From Streptomyces sp. NBC_00557 (GTDB taxonomy: Bacteria > Actinomycetota > Actinomycetes > Streptomycetales > Streptomycetaceae): 64,000 nucleotides of DNA. The notes under the pieces are model-generated. The model made no database searches. It was not told the DNA's origin and saw only the letters and a list, made by a program, of their open reading frames with translations. Position numbers and translations under genes: made by a program. The stretch spans positions 8,246,001-8,310,000 of the forward strand of contig NZ_CP107796.1 of NCBI RefSeq assembly GCF_036345995.1, written 5' to 3'. Shown piece after piece: positions 17,818 through 26,027 of this stretch (position 1 is the stretch's first letter; each line of letters starts with the position of its first letter).

Positions 17818-19902
17818 ATGGATCTCGCTGACGCCCTCGCCGGCCTCGACACCCACCCCTGGGCCTTGGTCTCGCATGCCTACGGCCCTGCCGAGGACCT
17901 GCCCCACCTGCTGCGCGCCCTCGCCGAGGGCGGCGAGGATGCCCAGGAGGAGGTGATCTCCGAGCTGTACTCGTGCATCCTCCACCAGGGCACGGTGTAT
18001 TCCGCCAGCGTGGACGCCGTCCCGTACCTCGCCCGGATCGCCGCTGCTGGCCGGCCCGGGACGACCGAAGTCCTGGGCCTGCTCGGCGGGCTGGCCGAGA
18101 GCGATGACGAATGGCAGATCGCACCGGGCGCCGTCCGGGCCGCCGTCGCCACCCAGATCCCGCTGCTGACAACGCTGCTGGCCCATGAAGACGTCAACGT
18201 CCGCCTCCTCACCGCCTGGACGCTCGGTCACACCCGGGACACGGAGGCCGCCCCGGCCGCCCTGCTGAGCCGGTGGACGGCCGAGGCAGACCCCGGGGTT
18301 CGTGCCGAACTGCTCATCGCCCTCGGCCGGGTGGACATCTCAGGCGCCGCCGTCGAGGCCCGCGCACTGCTCGGCGCGGACACGCCCGCGCCACTGCGGC
18401 TGGCCGCGCTCCTCGTCACCCTGGACGCCGGGGAGCCGTGGACAGATGCCCACCACGGTGCGGCGCTGGGCCTGCTGCCCGCTCGTGGATTCACCGTCGA
18501 CCGGTACAGCATGCACCACCGCGAGCCGCTGCACACGATCGTCGACAGCCTGCTGCGCCGCGAGACCGAGGCAGACCGCGAAGCCGCCTTCGCGCTGCTG
18601 GACACCGCCCTGCGCGATGGCCGCCCCGAGGTGCGGACCGAGGCGCTCTCCGCGGCCGACCACGCCTGCTACCTCTCCCGCAGCGCTCCCCGGCGACTCG
18701 TCCCCGCCATCGTCCCCCTCGTCGCCGAGCAACCGGCGTCGACCCTGCTCGGCAAGCTCGGGCCGGCTGCCGCCGAGGCCGCGCCCTTCCTCGCCGACCT
18801 CGCCGCCCAACCCGACGACAAGGCGGCTGACCAGGCATTGGCCGTGCTCGTCCGGGTCGCGCCCCGGCAGGCCGCCCCGCTGCTGGCCCGGCACCTCGAC
18901 CGGCGTCCCCGGGCGCTCGACGCCGCAAGCGACTTCCACGCGCCACCCTTCCCCTTCCACCCGGCCCTGCTCGCCGCCGTCCGCGTACGCCTGGCCGCAG
19001 AGGGGCTCGGCAACAACGAGACCGCCGACCTGGTCCATCTCCTGCGCCAGTGGGGCCCGCAGGCCGCTGCCGCCCTGCCCGAGCTGTACACCGTGCTGCC
19101 CCGCTTCCCGTACGCGGCCACCGCCATCACCGCCGTGGCAGCGGCCGGCCCGCGGGCCGTGCGCGAGCAGGCCGGTGCCGTGCTGCGGGCCGCCGCCGGG
19201 TCGCTGATGGTGGCGCGGACCCACTATGAGCTCACCGGTGAGACCGACGTCCTGCTCGACGCCGTCGCCACGGCGCTCAGCGCCGGCCCGCGCGAAGTGA
19301 CCGAGGCCGCCCAGGCCGCCGCCGCCCTGGGCGCGACGGCCGCCGGACTGCTCCCCGCCCTGCGGGCAGCCGTCAGCAAGGACCCCGAGCCGACCACCCC
19401 CCAACTGGACGGCGACATCGCGATCGCCACCGCCCTGTGGCAGATCGACGGCGCCGCCGACGAAGCCGTCACGATCCTTGCCTCGGTCCTGGACCGCACC
19501 GCCAGCAGCCACCCCTGGTACCGGTGGACCGTCGTCCGCGCCCTCCGCGCCACCGCCCTCCTCGGCGCGTCCGCCCGGCCCCTGATCCCTCGACTGGAAC
19601 CACTGCTCGCCGACCCCGAGAAGGCCCCCGCCGCTGCCCTGGCCCTGCTCGCCATCACCGACCCCGACGTCGTCGACCTCGGCCGCCTCGCCGAGGCCGT
19701 TCTCCACGCCGCCGAAACCGGAGCGGACGTCATCGGCGCCTGTGAGGCCCTCCAAGCCCTCGGTGCCACCGCCCTGAGCACCCAGCAGCGCCGGCGCGTC
19801 GCCGAACTCGCTGACGGGGACCGACGCATCGTCGGCTCAGGCGTCGCGAACAGCATCATCCGCGAGGACGAGCGGCTGCGCGCCATTCTGACCGCCATCT
19901 GA
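17818..19902 (+). CDS. HEAT-repeat protein
   Basis: 694 residues from ATG 17818. The whole protein is tandem alpha-helical pairs of HEAT/PBS-lyase-like type, with Ala/Leu-rich units such as EDVNVRLLTAWTLGHTRDTE, DPGVRAELLIALGRV, GRPEVRTEALSAADHACYLS and PEKAPAAALALLAITDPDV. There is no catalytic motif, signal peptide or membrane segment. Proteins of this type in Streptomyces act as binding scaffolds, often of unknown partner. It stands alone and is by far the longest intact gene in the decayed part of the window. Confidence 0.85.
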   Translation: MDLADALAGLDTHPWALVSHAYGPAEDLPHLLRALAEGGEDAQEEVISELYSCILHQGTVYSASVDAVPYLARIAAAGRPGTTEVLGLLGGLAESDDEWQIAPGAVRAAVATQIPLLTTLLAHEDVNVRLLTAWTLGHTRDTEAAPAALLSRWTAEADPGVRAELLIALGRVDISGAAVEARALLGADTPAPLRLAALLVTLDAGEPWTDAHHGAALGLLPARGFTVDRYSMHHREPLHTIVDSLLRRETEADREAAFALLDTALRDGRPEVRTEALSAADHACYLSRSAPRRLVPAIVPLVAEQPASTLLGKLGPAAAEAAPFLADLAAQPDDKAADQALAVLVRVAPRQAAPLLARHLDRRPRALDAASDFHAPPFPFHPALLAAVRVRLAAEGLGNNETADLVHLLRQWGPQAAAALPELYTVLPRFPYAATAITAVAAAGPRAVREQAGAVLRAAAGSLMVARTHYELTGETDVLLDAVATALSAGPREVTEAAQAAAALGATAAGLLPALRAAVSKDPEPTTPQLDGDIAIATALWQIDGAADEAVTILASVLDRTASSHPWYRWTVVRALRATALLGASARPLIPRLEPLLADPEKAPAAALALLAITDPDVVDLGRLAEAVLHAAETGADVIGACEALQALGATALSTQQRRRVAELADGDRRIVGSGVANSIIREDERLRAILTAI

Positions 19903-20493
19903 TCCCGAGGCCGGGGCGGACGAGCAATCGATCGCCGCCCCCGCCCGCCCGGAAAGCATGCTGCCGTATGGACGTGGCGGCCAAAGCCGTTCGCCGCGTA
20001 CACGTGCACCGGATCTCGGGCAGGGGGCCGTGCCGGTTTGCGGTGGTGGTGTCCGGGTTGTCGGGCAGTACGAGGTCGACGGGGTTTGCAGCTGGTAGAG
20101 GTTGCCATGGGGCGGGAGAACCGGGTTCTTCAGTGTCTGCGGACATAAGAGGTGCCGTCCGAGCGGGCACAGTTCCTGGGGCGCCGGGCCGGCGCAGTAC
20201 CCAGTCGGTGAGCCGGGCGAGAGCCGGTGCTCTTTCCGGCGTTTGCGTGCGCTCACCGGGTTCGGGCTTCTACTGTCGGCTCACCGGCCTCGGCAACGCG
20301 GAGGGGGGAGCAGGCGGGGCAGAAAGGACTGGCTCGGTGTGCTGCGGGCTCTGCACGACCTGGAGCGGCAATGAGTGGGGCAGCGGGCCGGCGGATCGTG
20401 ACCGGGTCATCGCCGACCGGCTTGGTGCCATGATTCGGGTTGATGGGGGAGTAGCTGCCCACACGTCCGAGAAGGACCCTGCGGGCCCGTAGT
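19903..20493. other. gene-poor stretch upstream of the putative attachment region
   Basis: About 590 bp with no supportable gene. The tail of one plus-strand frame (RVIADRLGAMIRVDGGVAAH) is mildly protein-like and could be the end of a lost gene adjoining the attachment region. Confidence 0.35.
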
Positions 20494-20521
20494 GGCACGT
20501 CTGCGGCACGTGTGTGGCACG
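20494..20521. repeat. three GGCACG repeats at 11-bp spacing, possible integrase arm sites
   Basis: GGCACG occurs at 20494, 20505 and 20516, an exact 11-bp period. It lies about 65 bp from a tRNA 3'-end-like sequence. Short direct repeats near an attachment core are how tyrosine integrases mark their arm sites. No integrase gene remains in the window, so this is inference from layout. Confidence 0.35.
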
Positions 20522-20536
20522 ACCCCTGAAACGCCG

Positions 20537-20577
20537 AAGGGCCAGTCTGGGGGAAAATCCCTCCTGAGCTGGCCCTT
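20537..20577. terminator. hairpin next to the tRNA-like remnant
   Basis: AAGGGCCAG (20537-20545) pairs with CTGGCCCTT (20569-20577). The stem lies immediately downstream of the minus-strand tRNA-like sequence, where a tRNA terminator would be expected. Confidence 0.55.
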
Positions 20578-20584
20578 CTCGCCG

Positions 20585-20628
20585 TGCCCCGGCAGGATTC
20601 GGACCTGCGGCACCCGCTTTAGGAGTTC
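20585..20628 (-). other. tRNA-Arg(CCT)-like 3' half, probable attachment-site remnant
   Basis: Read on the minus strand, the sequence contains CTCCTAAA (anticodon loop of a CCT tRNA), the variable region GCGGGTGCC, a T-arm with stem GCAGG/CCTGC, and an acceptor 3' strand CGGGGCA. The T-loop reads TCCGAAT instead of the universal TTCGAAT, and no 5' half with D-arm and acceptor 5' strand is present. This is not a working tRNA. A 3' half of this kind is what integrative elements carry or leave at att sites. Confidence 0.55.
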
Positions 20629-20726
20629 AGCCAAACTGGCGAACTGACTGGGCGACACGCCCATGACTGCACGCGGTGAGTGCCGTCAGGCGCGCTTATG
20701 ACTGCTCTTGTACGGTGACGTTGCCG

Positions 20727-21222
20727 TCAGAACTTGCCGTGAACGCCGACGCCCCTGCTGCTGTGCGTCGGCCTTGCCGGGACTTCGTCGTCAGATGTGC
20801 GACCTGTCGCCCTCGTCTGTGGTTGCGTTGGTCCAGTCTGTTCGCCGTGGAGGACGGCGCTGCACGCATCCCCGACCGCGCGGAGCGCGACGCGGGCTTG
20901 GTGAACGATCTGCTGCGCAAACTCTCCGGAATCTGCGGTCTGTCGGTTGATAAGGGACCAGTAGAGGCGATACGCGTCGTTCTCGTAGGAGATATGGCCG
21001 CCTTGCGCTGCTTCCCGAAGCTGGGCGTCGAGATTTCTGCCCTCGGTGTAGAGGAGCCGCAAGACGCTGTCGTACTGCCTGGCATCGGCGGGAGCGTCGA
21101 GATCCTGCAATGCCTGTCTGACACGATCTTCGCCGTTGGGAAAGGGGGCAGCAGGAACGCCCGAGTTTGCCAGTCTTCGGGCAGCAGGCCGACAGTGGAA
21201 GCGATCAGGCTGCACGAGGCGG
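20727..21222 (-). pseudogene. C-terminal part of a hypothetical gene interrupted by an IS630-type unit
   Basis: The minus-strand frame has a coherent helical sequence (EDRVRQALQDLDAPADARQY, DSVLRLLYTEGRNLDAQLRE, SYENDAYRLYWSLINRQTAD, FAQQIVHQARVALRAVGDAC). It ends at 20727 and begins without a start codon, next to an IS630-type end at 21227. The missing N-terminus appears to lie at 23215-23448, beyond the inserted unit. Joining the two at the shared CTAG needs one extra frameshift near 21150 to restore a single frame. Family unknown. Confidence 0.5.
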
Positions 21223-21252
21223 CTAGTGCTCTGACCGCATAGGTTCGCCGGG
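21223..21252. repeat. outer inverted-repeat end of the IS630-type unit (left)
   Basis: CTAG followed by TGCT.TGACCGCATAGGTTCGCCGGG. It matches the reverse complement of 23184-23214 at 30 of 31 positions. The two ends face each other and both are flanked by CTAG, as expected for IS630-type insertion at TA. Confidence 0.7.
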
Positions 21253-21338
21253 TTGGCGGCGTCGGTGCTCGGACCGGCTGGACTCGGTGTGGGAAGAATT
21301 TGAGCGGTCGCGGAGCCGATCAAATTAGGCTCCCCACC

Positions 21339-21971
21339 ATGTCTGGTCCGACGTTGGTGATCGAGTTGGCGGAGCCGCTCTCCGCGGCTGCGCTGCGGGA
21401 GTTCCGCGCGTTGATGGTGGGGCTTTCCTCCCACTTCGCCGAGAAGCGGCCCGGGTTCTTCGACGTCAACGTGCCCGCAGAGCGACTGGGCGTCGAGGAC
21501 AGGCGAGAGAAGGACTGGCGAAAGCCGTTCCCGCTTCCACTCCTCGGCAACACCATCGCGGACGAGGAGCTCACAGCCCTGGTGGGATTCAATCCGCAGC
21601 GCGAGGACTGGCGTCGGCCCTTCCTGGTCTACTTGATGGGGCCGGGTGTCGGCGACGAGAGCACCTTCGAGGCTGAGCACGCGGACGAGCCCGAGGTGGA
21701 GGCCATCCTCGGCTTCAGACCGACCCATGCCGTCAATGTCAGCGCCTGCTGCAATCGCGAGATCGACCACGTCACCACGGCTCTGCTGACCGCCGCTGTC
21801 ATGGACGTCATCGGAGGCGTGGCCAAAGCCGAACTGCTGGACGGCGAGGCGTCGGTCGTCGCTGGCCTTCCGGGGGTGTTGGGGATCGCGGACGACGACT
21901 GGATGGCGCTGGGAACGGCGGAGTTCCTGCGGGCCTGGGTTGGGCACCCCGCCTTCCGGCTGGTCAAGTAG
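21339..21971 (+). CDS. hypothetical protein carried inside the IS630-type unit
   Basis: 210 residues from ATG 21339. It opens MSGPTLVIELAEPLSAAALR and is a soluble alpha/beta protein with conserved-looking EDWRRPFLVYLMGPGVGDES and FRPTHAVNVSACCNREIDHV. It resembles small Streptomyces proteins of unknown function, and possibly the DUF6368 group, though I am not certain. It lies between the outer repeat at 21227 and the inner IS end near 21998, so it behaves as a passenger. No toxin, antitoxin or resistance motif is visible. Confidence 0.7.
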   Translation: MSGPTLVIELAEPLSAAALREFRALMVGLSSHFAEKRPGFFDVNVPAERLGVEDRREKDWRKPFPLPLLGNTIADEELTALVGFNPQREDWRRPFLVYLMGPGVGDESTFEAEHADEPEVEAILGFRPTHAVNVSACCNREIDHVTTALLTAAVMDVIGGVAKAELLDGEASVVAGLPGVLGIADDDWMALGTAEFLRAWVGHPAFRLVK

Positions 21972-21994
21972 CCGAGACAGATTCCCGGCGGAGG

Positions 21995-23210
21995 TCATGC
22001 TGTGACCTGGAACGTTCGCCAGGTTGCCTGATCATGCGGCGAGAGCGGGTCGGCCGCCCCAGCGGATACCTTTCTCGCTGCGGACACAGGCGCGTTCCTT
22101 GCGTTCGGCGGCCAGTACGTCGCGGTGGCGGGCGTTGACGTTGCGCCAGCGGAGGTAGGCGTGCAAGGCCCGGGTCTGCACGGTGTGGTTGGGGTGGTTC
22201 GAGTTGGCGATGGTGAACTGCCTCAGGGGTCCGAAGTGCGCTTCGATCGGGTTCGCCCACGAGGCGTAGGTCGGGGTGAAGCACAACTCGACCTTGTTCT
22301 TCTTCGCCCAGCGGCGGATGTCGGCGCCCTTGTGCGCGGACAGGTTGTCCAGGATCACGTAGATCGGTGCGCCGTCTGGGCGGGCGGCGCGAATCGATTT
22401 CAGCGCGGCCAGCGTGTTCACGGCTCCCTTCTTTCGCCGGTTCACGCCCCACAGGCGATCGTCGCCCACCGAGTAGCGGCCGTGGAAGTACCGGACCCCG
22501 TGGGTGCGGTGGTAGGTGGCCGGCACCCGGTCGGGGTGCTTCCGTGGGCCGGATCCCCAGCGGACCGAACTCGTCGAAGGCGAAGACCCGGTCCGGGAAG
22601 CGGTCCATAACGTGCTCGATCCGGTCCAGCTTCGCCTCACGATCGGGGTCCGGAGACTCCTTCCAGGTCTTGGTGCGCCGGAAGGCGACGCCGCGGTGGG
22701 CGAGCAGGGACCGTAATGCCCCACGGCCGTTGCGGATCACCCGGCCGTGCACTTTCCGCAGGTAGGCGACCAGCTTGCGCAGCGACCAGCGGGTGAACGG
22801 CTGGCCGAGCTTGACCGGGCGGGTAGTGGCCGTCGCGATGACGAAGTCTTCGTCGTGATCACTGAGTCGGCGGGGACGGCCTCCCGCCCACCGTGGGTCC
22901 AGGCAGGCCAGGCCCTTCTCATTGAACGCGTGGATCACATCCCGGACGGTGTCCTCGTCGGCCTAAACCAGCTGGGCGATCATCGGCACCCGGTTCCCGC
23001 CGGCCGAGGCCAGCAGCATCAGCGCCCGCCGGTAGCGCACCTAACTGGTGCTGCCCCGGCGCACGATCTGCTGCAGCTTGTGCCCCTCCTGGTCGGTCAG
23101 TCTGCGCACACGGACAGGCTCGGCCACCGCGCCTCCAGCGGTCGGATCGGATGTCACCGCACATCCAACCGGTACGACCGCCGCCCCGGCGAACCTATGC
23201 GGTCACAGCA
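21995..23210 (-). mobile_element. IS630-type insertion sequence, defective
   Basis: The left end near 21998 (TGCTGTGACC then GTTCGCC) and the right end at 23186-23210 (its near reverse complement) bound about 1.2 kb holding one degenerate transposase gene on the minus strand. The right end is flanked by CTAG. A second copy of the right-end sequence lies outside the left end at 21227, so the whole 21227-23210 segment also has matched ends. Confidence 0.7.
22032..23164 (-). pseudogene. IS630-family transposase, two stops and a frameshift
   Basis: The frame reads VIHAFNEKGLACLDPRW, then the helix-turn-helix region ending SLLAHRGVAFRRTKTWKESP. It reaches the first catalytic Asp region (DRVFAFDEFGPLGIRPTEAP) before a frameshift near 22560. 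The next frame continues KGAVNTLAALKSI, then IYVILDNLSAHKGADIRRWA (second Asp), and ends with the catalytic Glu in SWANPIEAHFGPLRQF. Upstream, in-frame stops occur at about 22964 and 23044. The enzyme cannot be made in one piece. Confidence 0.8.
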
Positions 23211-23214
23211 CTAG
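23186..23214. repeat. outer inverted-repeat end of the IS630-type unit (right)
   Basis: CCGGCGAACCTATGCGGTCA then CAGCACTAG, the mirror of the end at 21223-21252. The flanking CTAG is identical on both sides. It sits inside codon AAG-CTA-G of the interrupted hypothetical gene. Confidence 0.7.
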
Positions 23215-23448
23215 CTTGAAGCCCAGGGAGGGGGTTTCCGGGGTGGCGCTCAGGGCGGCAACCCTGTTGAGGACTTCGAACGTTGTGCCGAGTTCGTCCC
23301 CTCGCCTTCGCGCCGCTATCACTGCGTCGATACAGTCGCGGCCCAGGGCGGCGACGTGCGGAGGTCCCTCCACGCGTAGTCCCGTGTACGCCGCTCGGGC
23401 CTCGTTTAAGGCCGCTTCGTGCATGCCGCCGGCGTTAGGGTTGATCAC
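23215..23448 (-). pseudogene. N-terminal part of the interrupted hypothetical gene
   Basis: From GTG 23448 the frame gives MINPNAGGMHEAALNEARAA followed by YTGLRVEGPPHVAALGRDCI, DAVIAARRRGDELGTTFEVL and NRVAALSATPETPSLGFK, an amphipathic helical protein. It then runs into the IS end and stops after three more codons. The companion C-terminal piece is at 20727-21222. The reconstructed protein would be about 240 residues, with no recognised family. Confidence 0.5.
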
Positions 23449-23579
23449 ATAGTCAAACGTAGCGTCGACTAGGACTTGTCCGGCCGATCACCGGGCCTGC
23501 GCAGTTATGGACGTGCGATGCAGCGGGTGTCATGATCACGCTGTCGTCGGGCGGGGGCCCGGTACGCAGGGGAGAAACC

Positions 23580-23894
23580 GTGAAGCTGTACCTCGCCGTG
23601 CCTCTTGTCCTGTTGGCGCTGCTCATCGCCGCCTCTGGCGTTGCGGCGGTTGCCCGCGGCTGGGTGCTTCCCATGAACCGGCGCCATGTTCGCGCCCCGC
23701 GGATCTATGGCTGGGGTCAGCTGGTGGTGGCCTTTGCGCTGTGCTGGCAGCTGGTTTTCGGGTTGATGATCAGCGATTCCGGCGCTCGGCCGTCGGGAAC
23801 GCTGATCGGCGCCGCGATTCTCGTTGCCGGCTTCATCATCATGATGGTGGGTCAGCTCGCCGGTGGTAACCGGAAGGGCGGCGGCAGACCGTAA
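23580..23894 (+). CDS. small three-helix membrane protein, unknown function
   Basis: 104 residues from GTG 23580 after AGGGGAG. Helices lie near residues 3-24, 40-62 and 75-95 (KLYLAVPLVLLALLIAASGV, QLVVAFALCWQLVFGLMISD, GAAILVAGFIIMMVGQLAGG). No family recognised. It lies between the IS630 unit and an IS5 element and has no visible partners. Confidence 0.7.
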   Translation: MKLYLAVPLVLLALLIAASGVAAVARGWVLPMNRRHVRAPRIYGWGQLVVAFALCWQLVFGLMISDSGARPSGTLIGAAILVAGFIIMMVGQLAGGNRKGGGRP

Positions 23895-23909
23895 ATCCTG
23901 TCCGAGCGG

Positions 23910-24440
23910 TCATGTTCGGAGCCAGATGACAAGGGCAGCTGCTGTGGCGGTGCCGAGGAAGACGTAGCCGCGCTTGTCGTAGCGCGTGGCTACGGCCCGG
24001 GACTGTTTCAGCCTGTTGATCGCTCGTTCGACGGTGTTGCGCTTCTTGTACCGCTCTTCGTCGCAGCCGGGTGGCCGTCCGCCGCGTGAGCCTTTGCGCA
24101 GGCGGGCGGCCTGGCTATCGGCCTTCTCCGGGATGTCGTGCCGGATGCCCCGGCGCCGCAGGTACTCGCGGCACGGACCGTTGCTGTATCCCTTGTCGGC
24201 CGCGATGCTGTCGGGCTTCGTGCGTGGCCGGCCCGGACCGACCCGCGGAACGCGGATCTTCGCCAGCACCGTCTGAAACTGGGTGCAGTCCGCCCGCTGT
24301 CCGCCGGTGATGACCAGGGACAGCGGGCGGCAACGGCCGTCGGCGCTCAGGTGGAGTTTGCTGGTGAACCCGCCCCGCGAGCGACCCAGGCCTTCACCTC
24401 CTGCACCACCTCCACCAGCCGGGCGAGCAGGCTCTGCCAC
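23910..24440 (-). CDS. IS5-family transposase, second frame (catalytic C-terminal part)
   Basis: Begins GGEGLGRSRGGFTSKLHLSA and contains ADKGYSNGPCREYLRRRGIR with the second catalytic Asp, then NTVERAINRLKQSRAVATRY with the catalytic Glu. It overlaps the first frame by about 94 bp. In IS427-group elements a -1 frameshift joins the two frames into one DDE transposase; a mutation is the alternative. Confidence 0.8.
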   Translation of the reverse strand: MAEPARPAGGGGAGGEGLGRSRGGFTSKLHLSADGRCRPLSLVITGGQRADCTQFQTVLAKIRVPRVGPGRPRTKPDSIAADKGYSNGPCREYLRRRGIRHDIPEKADSQAARLRKGSRGGRPPGCDEERYKKRNTVERAINRLKQSRAVATRYDKRGYVFLGTATAAALVIWLRT

Positions 24441-24847
24441 GGTGTTTCGCCCTGGTGTTCTGCCCCTTCGGCCCCCTTTGACGCGGGCGCCGGCGGCGGT
24501 TCCGTCCGGGCACCGGCCGCGTGCTGATGGGCCCGCACGATGGTGGAGTCCACCGAGATGTCCCAGTCAACCTCGCCCGCGACGTCGGCAGCGGCCTGGA
24601 CCTGCTGCAGCAGACGCTCCCACGTCCCGTCGGCCGACCACAGCCGGTGGCGTTCATAGACGGTCTTCCAAGGGCCGAACCGGTCGGGAAGATCCCGCCA
24701 CTGCACTCCGATCCGCACCCGGTACAGAATCCCATCGATCACCTGTCGATGATCCCGCCATCGGCCACAACGTCCATTGCTCACCGGCAGGAACGGCCGC
24801 AACCGTTCCCACTCGGCATCAGTCAGATCGCCCCGCCCCATGCCCAC
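24347..24847 (-). CDS. IS5-family transposase, first frame (N-terminal part)
   Basis: 166 residues opening MGMGRGDLTDAEWERLRPFL, then GILYRVRIGVQWRDLPDRFG followed by PWKTVYERHRLWSADGTWER. The first catalytic Asp is in VDWDISVDSTIVRAHQHAAG. This is the conserved N-terminal and first-Asp region of IS5/IS427 transposases. The catalytic second half is in the overlapping frame. Confidence 0.82.
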   Translation of the reverse strand: MGMGRGDLTDAEWERLRPFLPVSNGRCGRWRDHRQVIDGILYRVRIGVQWRDLPDRFGPWKTVYERHRLWSADGTWERLLQQVQAAADVAGEVDWDISVDSTIVRAHQHAAGARTEPPPAPASKGAEGAEHQGETPWQSLLARLVEVVQEVKAWVARGAGSPANST

Positions 24848-24891
24848 AGCAACGACCCAGGCACGGGGCGGTCACATGATCGCCCGGACAG

Positions 24892-25192
24892 CTCCTAGTT
24901 GCTCTGCGGCCCGCAGAAAGGTGGAGTAGACAGGCCTGCGAGCGGTGTTGGCCTCCTGCCGTGCGCTAGCTGCTATTTGTGCGTGTGCGGTGTCCAGCGT
25001 GGCGCGATAGGCGGACACGGCCTGTTGCTGGGCGGCCTCTGCCGCGCGGCGGGCTGCTGCTGCCTGTTCCTGGGCAGCTTCGGCTGCACGATGAGCGGGG
25101 CGCCCCTGAATGCGCGCCGCGATGATGGCTGCGCCAGCGCCGATGGCAGCGCTACCAAGTCCCGTAAGCGCTGGTAATTAGCTCGGTGTTCA
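24892..25192 (-). pseudogene. membrane-anchored coiled-coil protein, cut by IS5 and frameshifted
   Basis: The minus-strand frame reads ALTGLGSAAIGAGAAIIAAR, then IQGRPAHRAAEAAQEQAAAA, RRAAEAAQQQAVSAYRATLD, TAHAQIAASARQEANTARRP and VYSTFLRAAEQL, and is cut at the IS end. It lacks its own start codon: a GTG start with ribosome binding site at 25192 (VNTELITSA) lies one base out of frame. The pattern of one N-terminal membrane helix followed by an Ala/Gln-rich coiled coil is a common Streptomyces hypothetical family. A related broken copy lies at 25894-26734. Confidence 0.6.
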
Positions 25193-25571
25193 CGTCCGAT
25201 GACCTCTCCGGTTGGGATGGAAGTTTTGTCGACCGGTGGAGGGCTCACCAGCGGCAGCAGCTCGTGAGCGCCACACTCGGAGCGAGGGCAAGTCAGCTGC
25301 CTACCCGCTATCTGCGGACGGCGTCCACGCTTGCGCGGCCTCGCACGCGTCCGGCGTCGTACACCCTGCCGACGGCGAGTGGGCGCGGTTGGGGTGGTTA
25401 TGAACGTGGCAACGACAGGTGGGTCCATGTGGGTTGGTCCTGCCGTAAGTCCCGTTCCGGGCCGTCGTATCCGTGGCGAAGCGTCTGTTTACGGCGGAGG
25501 GCTTGGCCATGGTAGGGGGCACGCCTGATGGGGTGCCGTTGTGCTGACGGCGAGGGGAGAGGGGGAGAGGT

Positions 25572-26027
25572 GTGCGTAATCCGGATGCACTGCCATACGA
25601 GTGCCCGGAGTGCGAGGCGAGAACCAGGGCGAACACTCGCACTGGCTTGCTGTACTCGCACCAGGTGCCTGGCGAGACGAGGGCGTGCCTGGTGGGCGGT
25701 ACGCCGGTGCTACCTGTTCGCCCTGACGATCCGCCAGAGCTTCCTCCTCTGCGGCAGGCGGCCGAGAAAGTTCGGCCTGCGGAGCGCAATCCCTACGGGG
25801 AGCGTTCAGCAGTGTGCATGCGTTGCCTGGCGGTCTTCCTGGGCTGCGGCGGTAGGGGGAGCCAGAGATTCGTAACCGGGGGTGCCATGGATGTCAGAGA
25901 CCTGACGCCCGGGAGAGATCATCGGTACCGGATTCGGCATCCAGCGCCTGTCTGCAAGCAGGGAGGAGCCGCTCTACAGCCGACGAGAGCTGCCGATCGA
26001 GCGCCCCCGACTCCGCGAAGTAGCTGA
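25572..26027 (+). CDS. small protein with CxxC-type zinc-ribbon-like motifs
   Basis: Up to 151 residues from GTG 25572, following GGGGGAGAGG. Two cysteine pairs are visible: YECPECEARTRANTRTGLL near residue 9 and SAVCMRCLAVFLGCGG near residue 80. They could make one zinc site. The last 45 residues overlap the antisense pseudogene at 25894-26734 and have poor composition, so the true protein may effectively end earlier. Function unknown. Confidence 0.5.
   Translation: MRNPDALPYECPECEARTRANTRTGLLYSHQVPGETRACLVGGTPVLPVRPDDPPELPPLRQAAEKVRPAERNPYGERSAVCMRCLAVFLGCGGRGSQRFVTGGAMDVRDLTPGRDHRYRIRHPAPVCKQGGAALQPTRAADRAPPTPRSS

Larger units (their letters stand above)
23898..24891 (-). mobile_element. 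IS5-family (IS427-like) insertion sequence
   Basis: About 1 kb bounded by imperfect inverted repeats: CTGTCCGAGCGGTCATGT starting at 23898, and the reverse complement of ACATGATCGCCCGGACAG ending at 24891 (16 of 18 positions match). It carries two overlapping transposase frames and looks nearly intact. Its right end cuts the coiled-coil gene remnant at 24892. Confidence 0.8.

Noticed and set aside
19968..20492. Possible integrase or transfer gene end upstream of the att-like site
   Set aside because: Only the final 20 or so residues look protein-like; no integrase catalytic motif (R..HxxR..Y) is present.
20585..20628. Functional tRNA gene
   Set aside because: The D-arm and acceptor 5' strand are missing and the T-loop lacks TTCGAAT, so it is not a working tRNA.
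23910..24847. Two separate genes in the IS5 element
   Set aside because: The two overlapping frames together make one DDE transposase, as usual in IS427-type elements.
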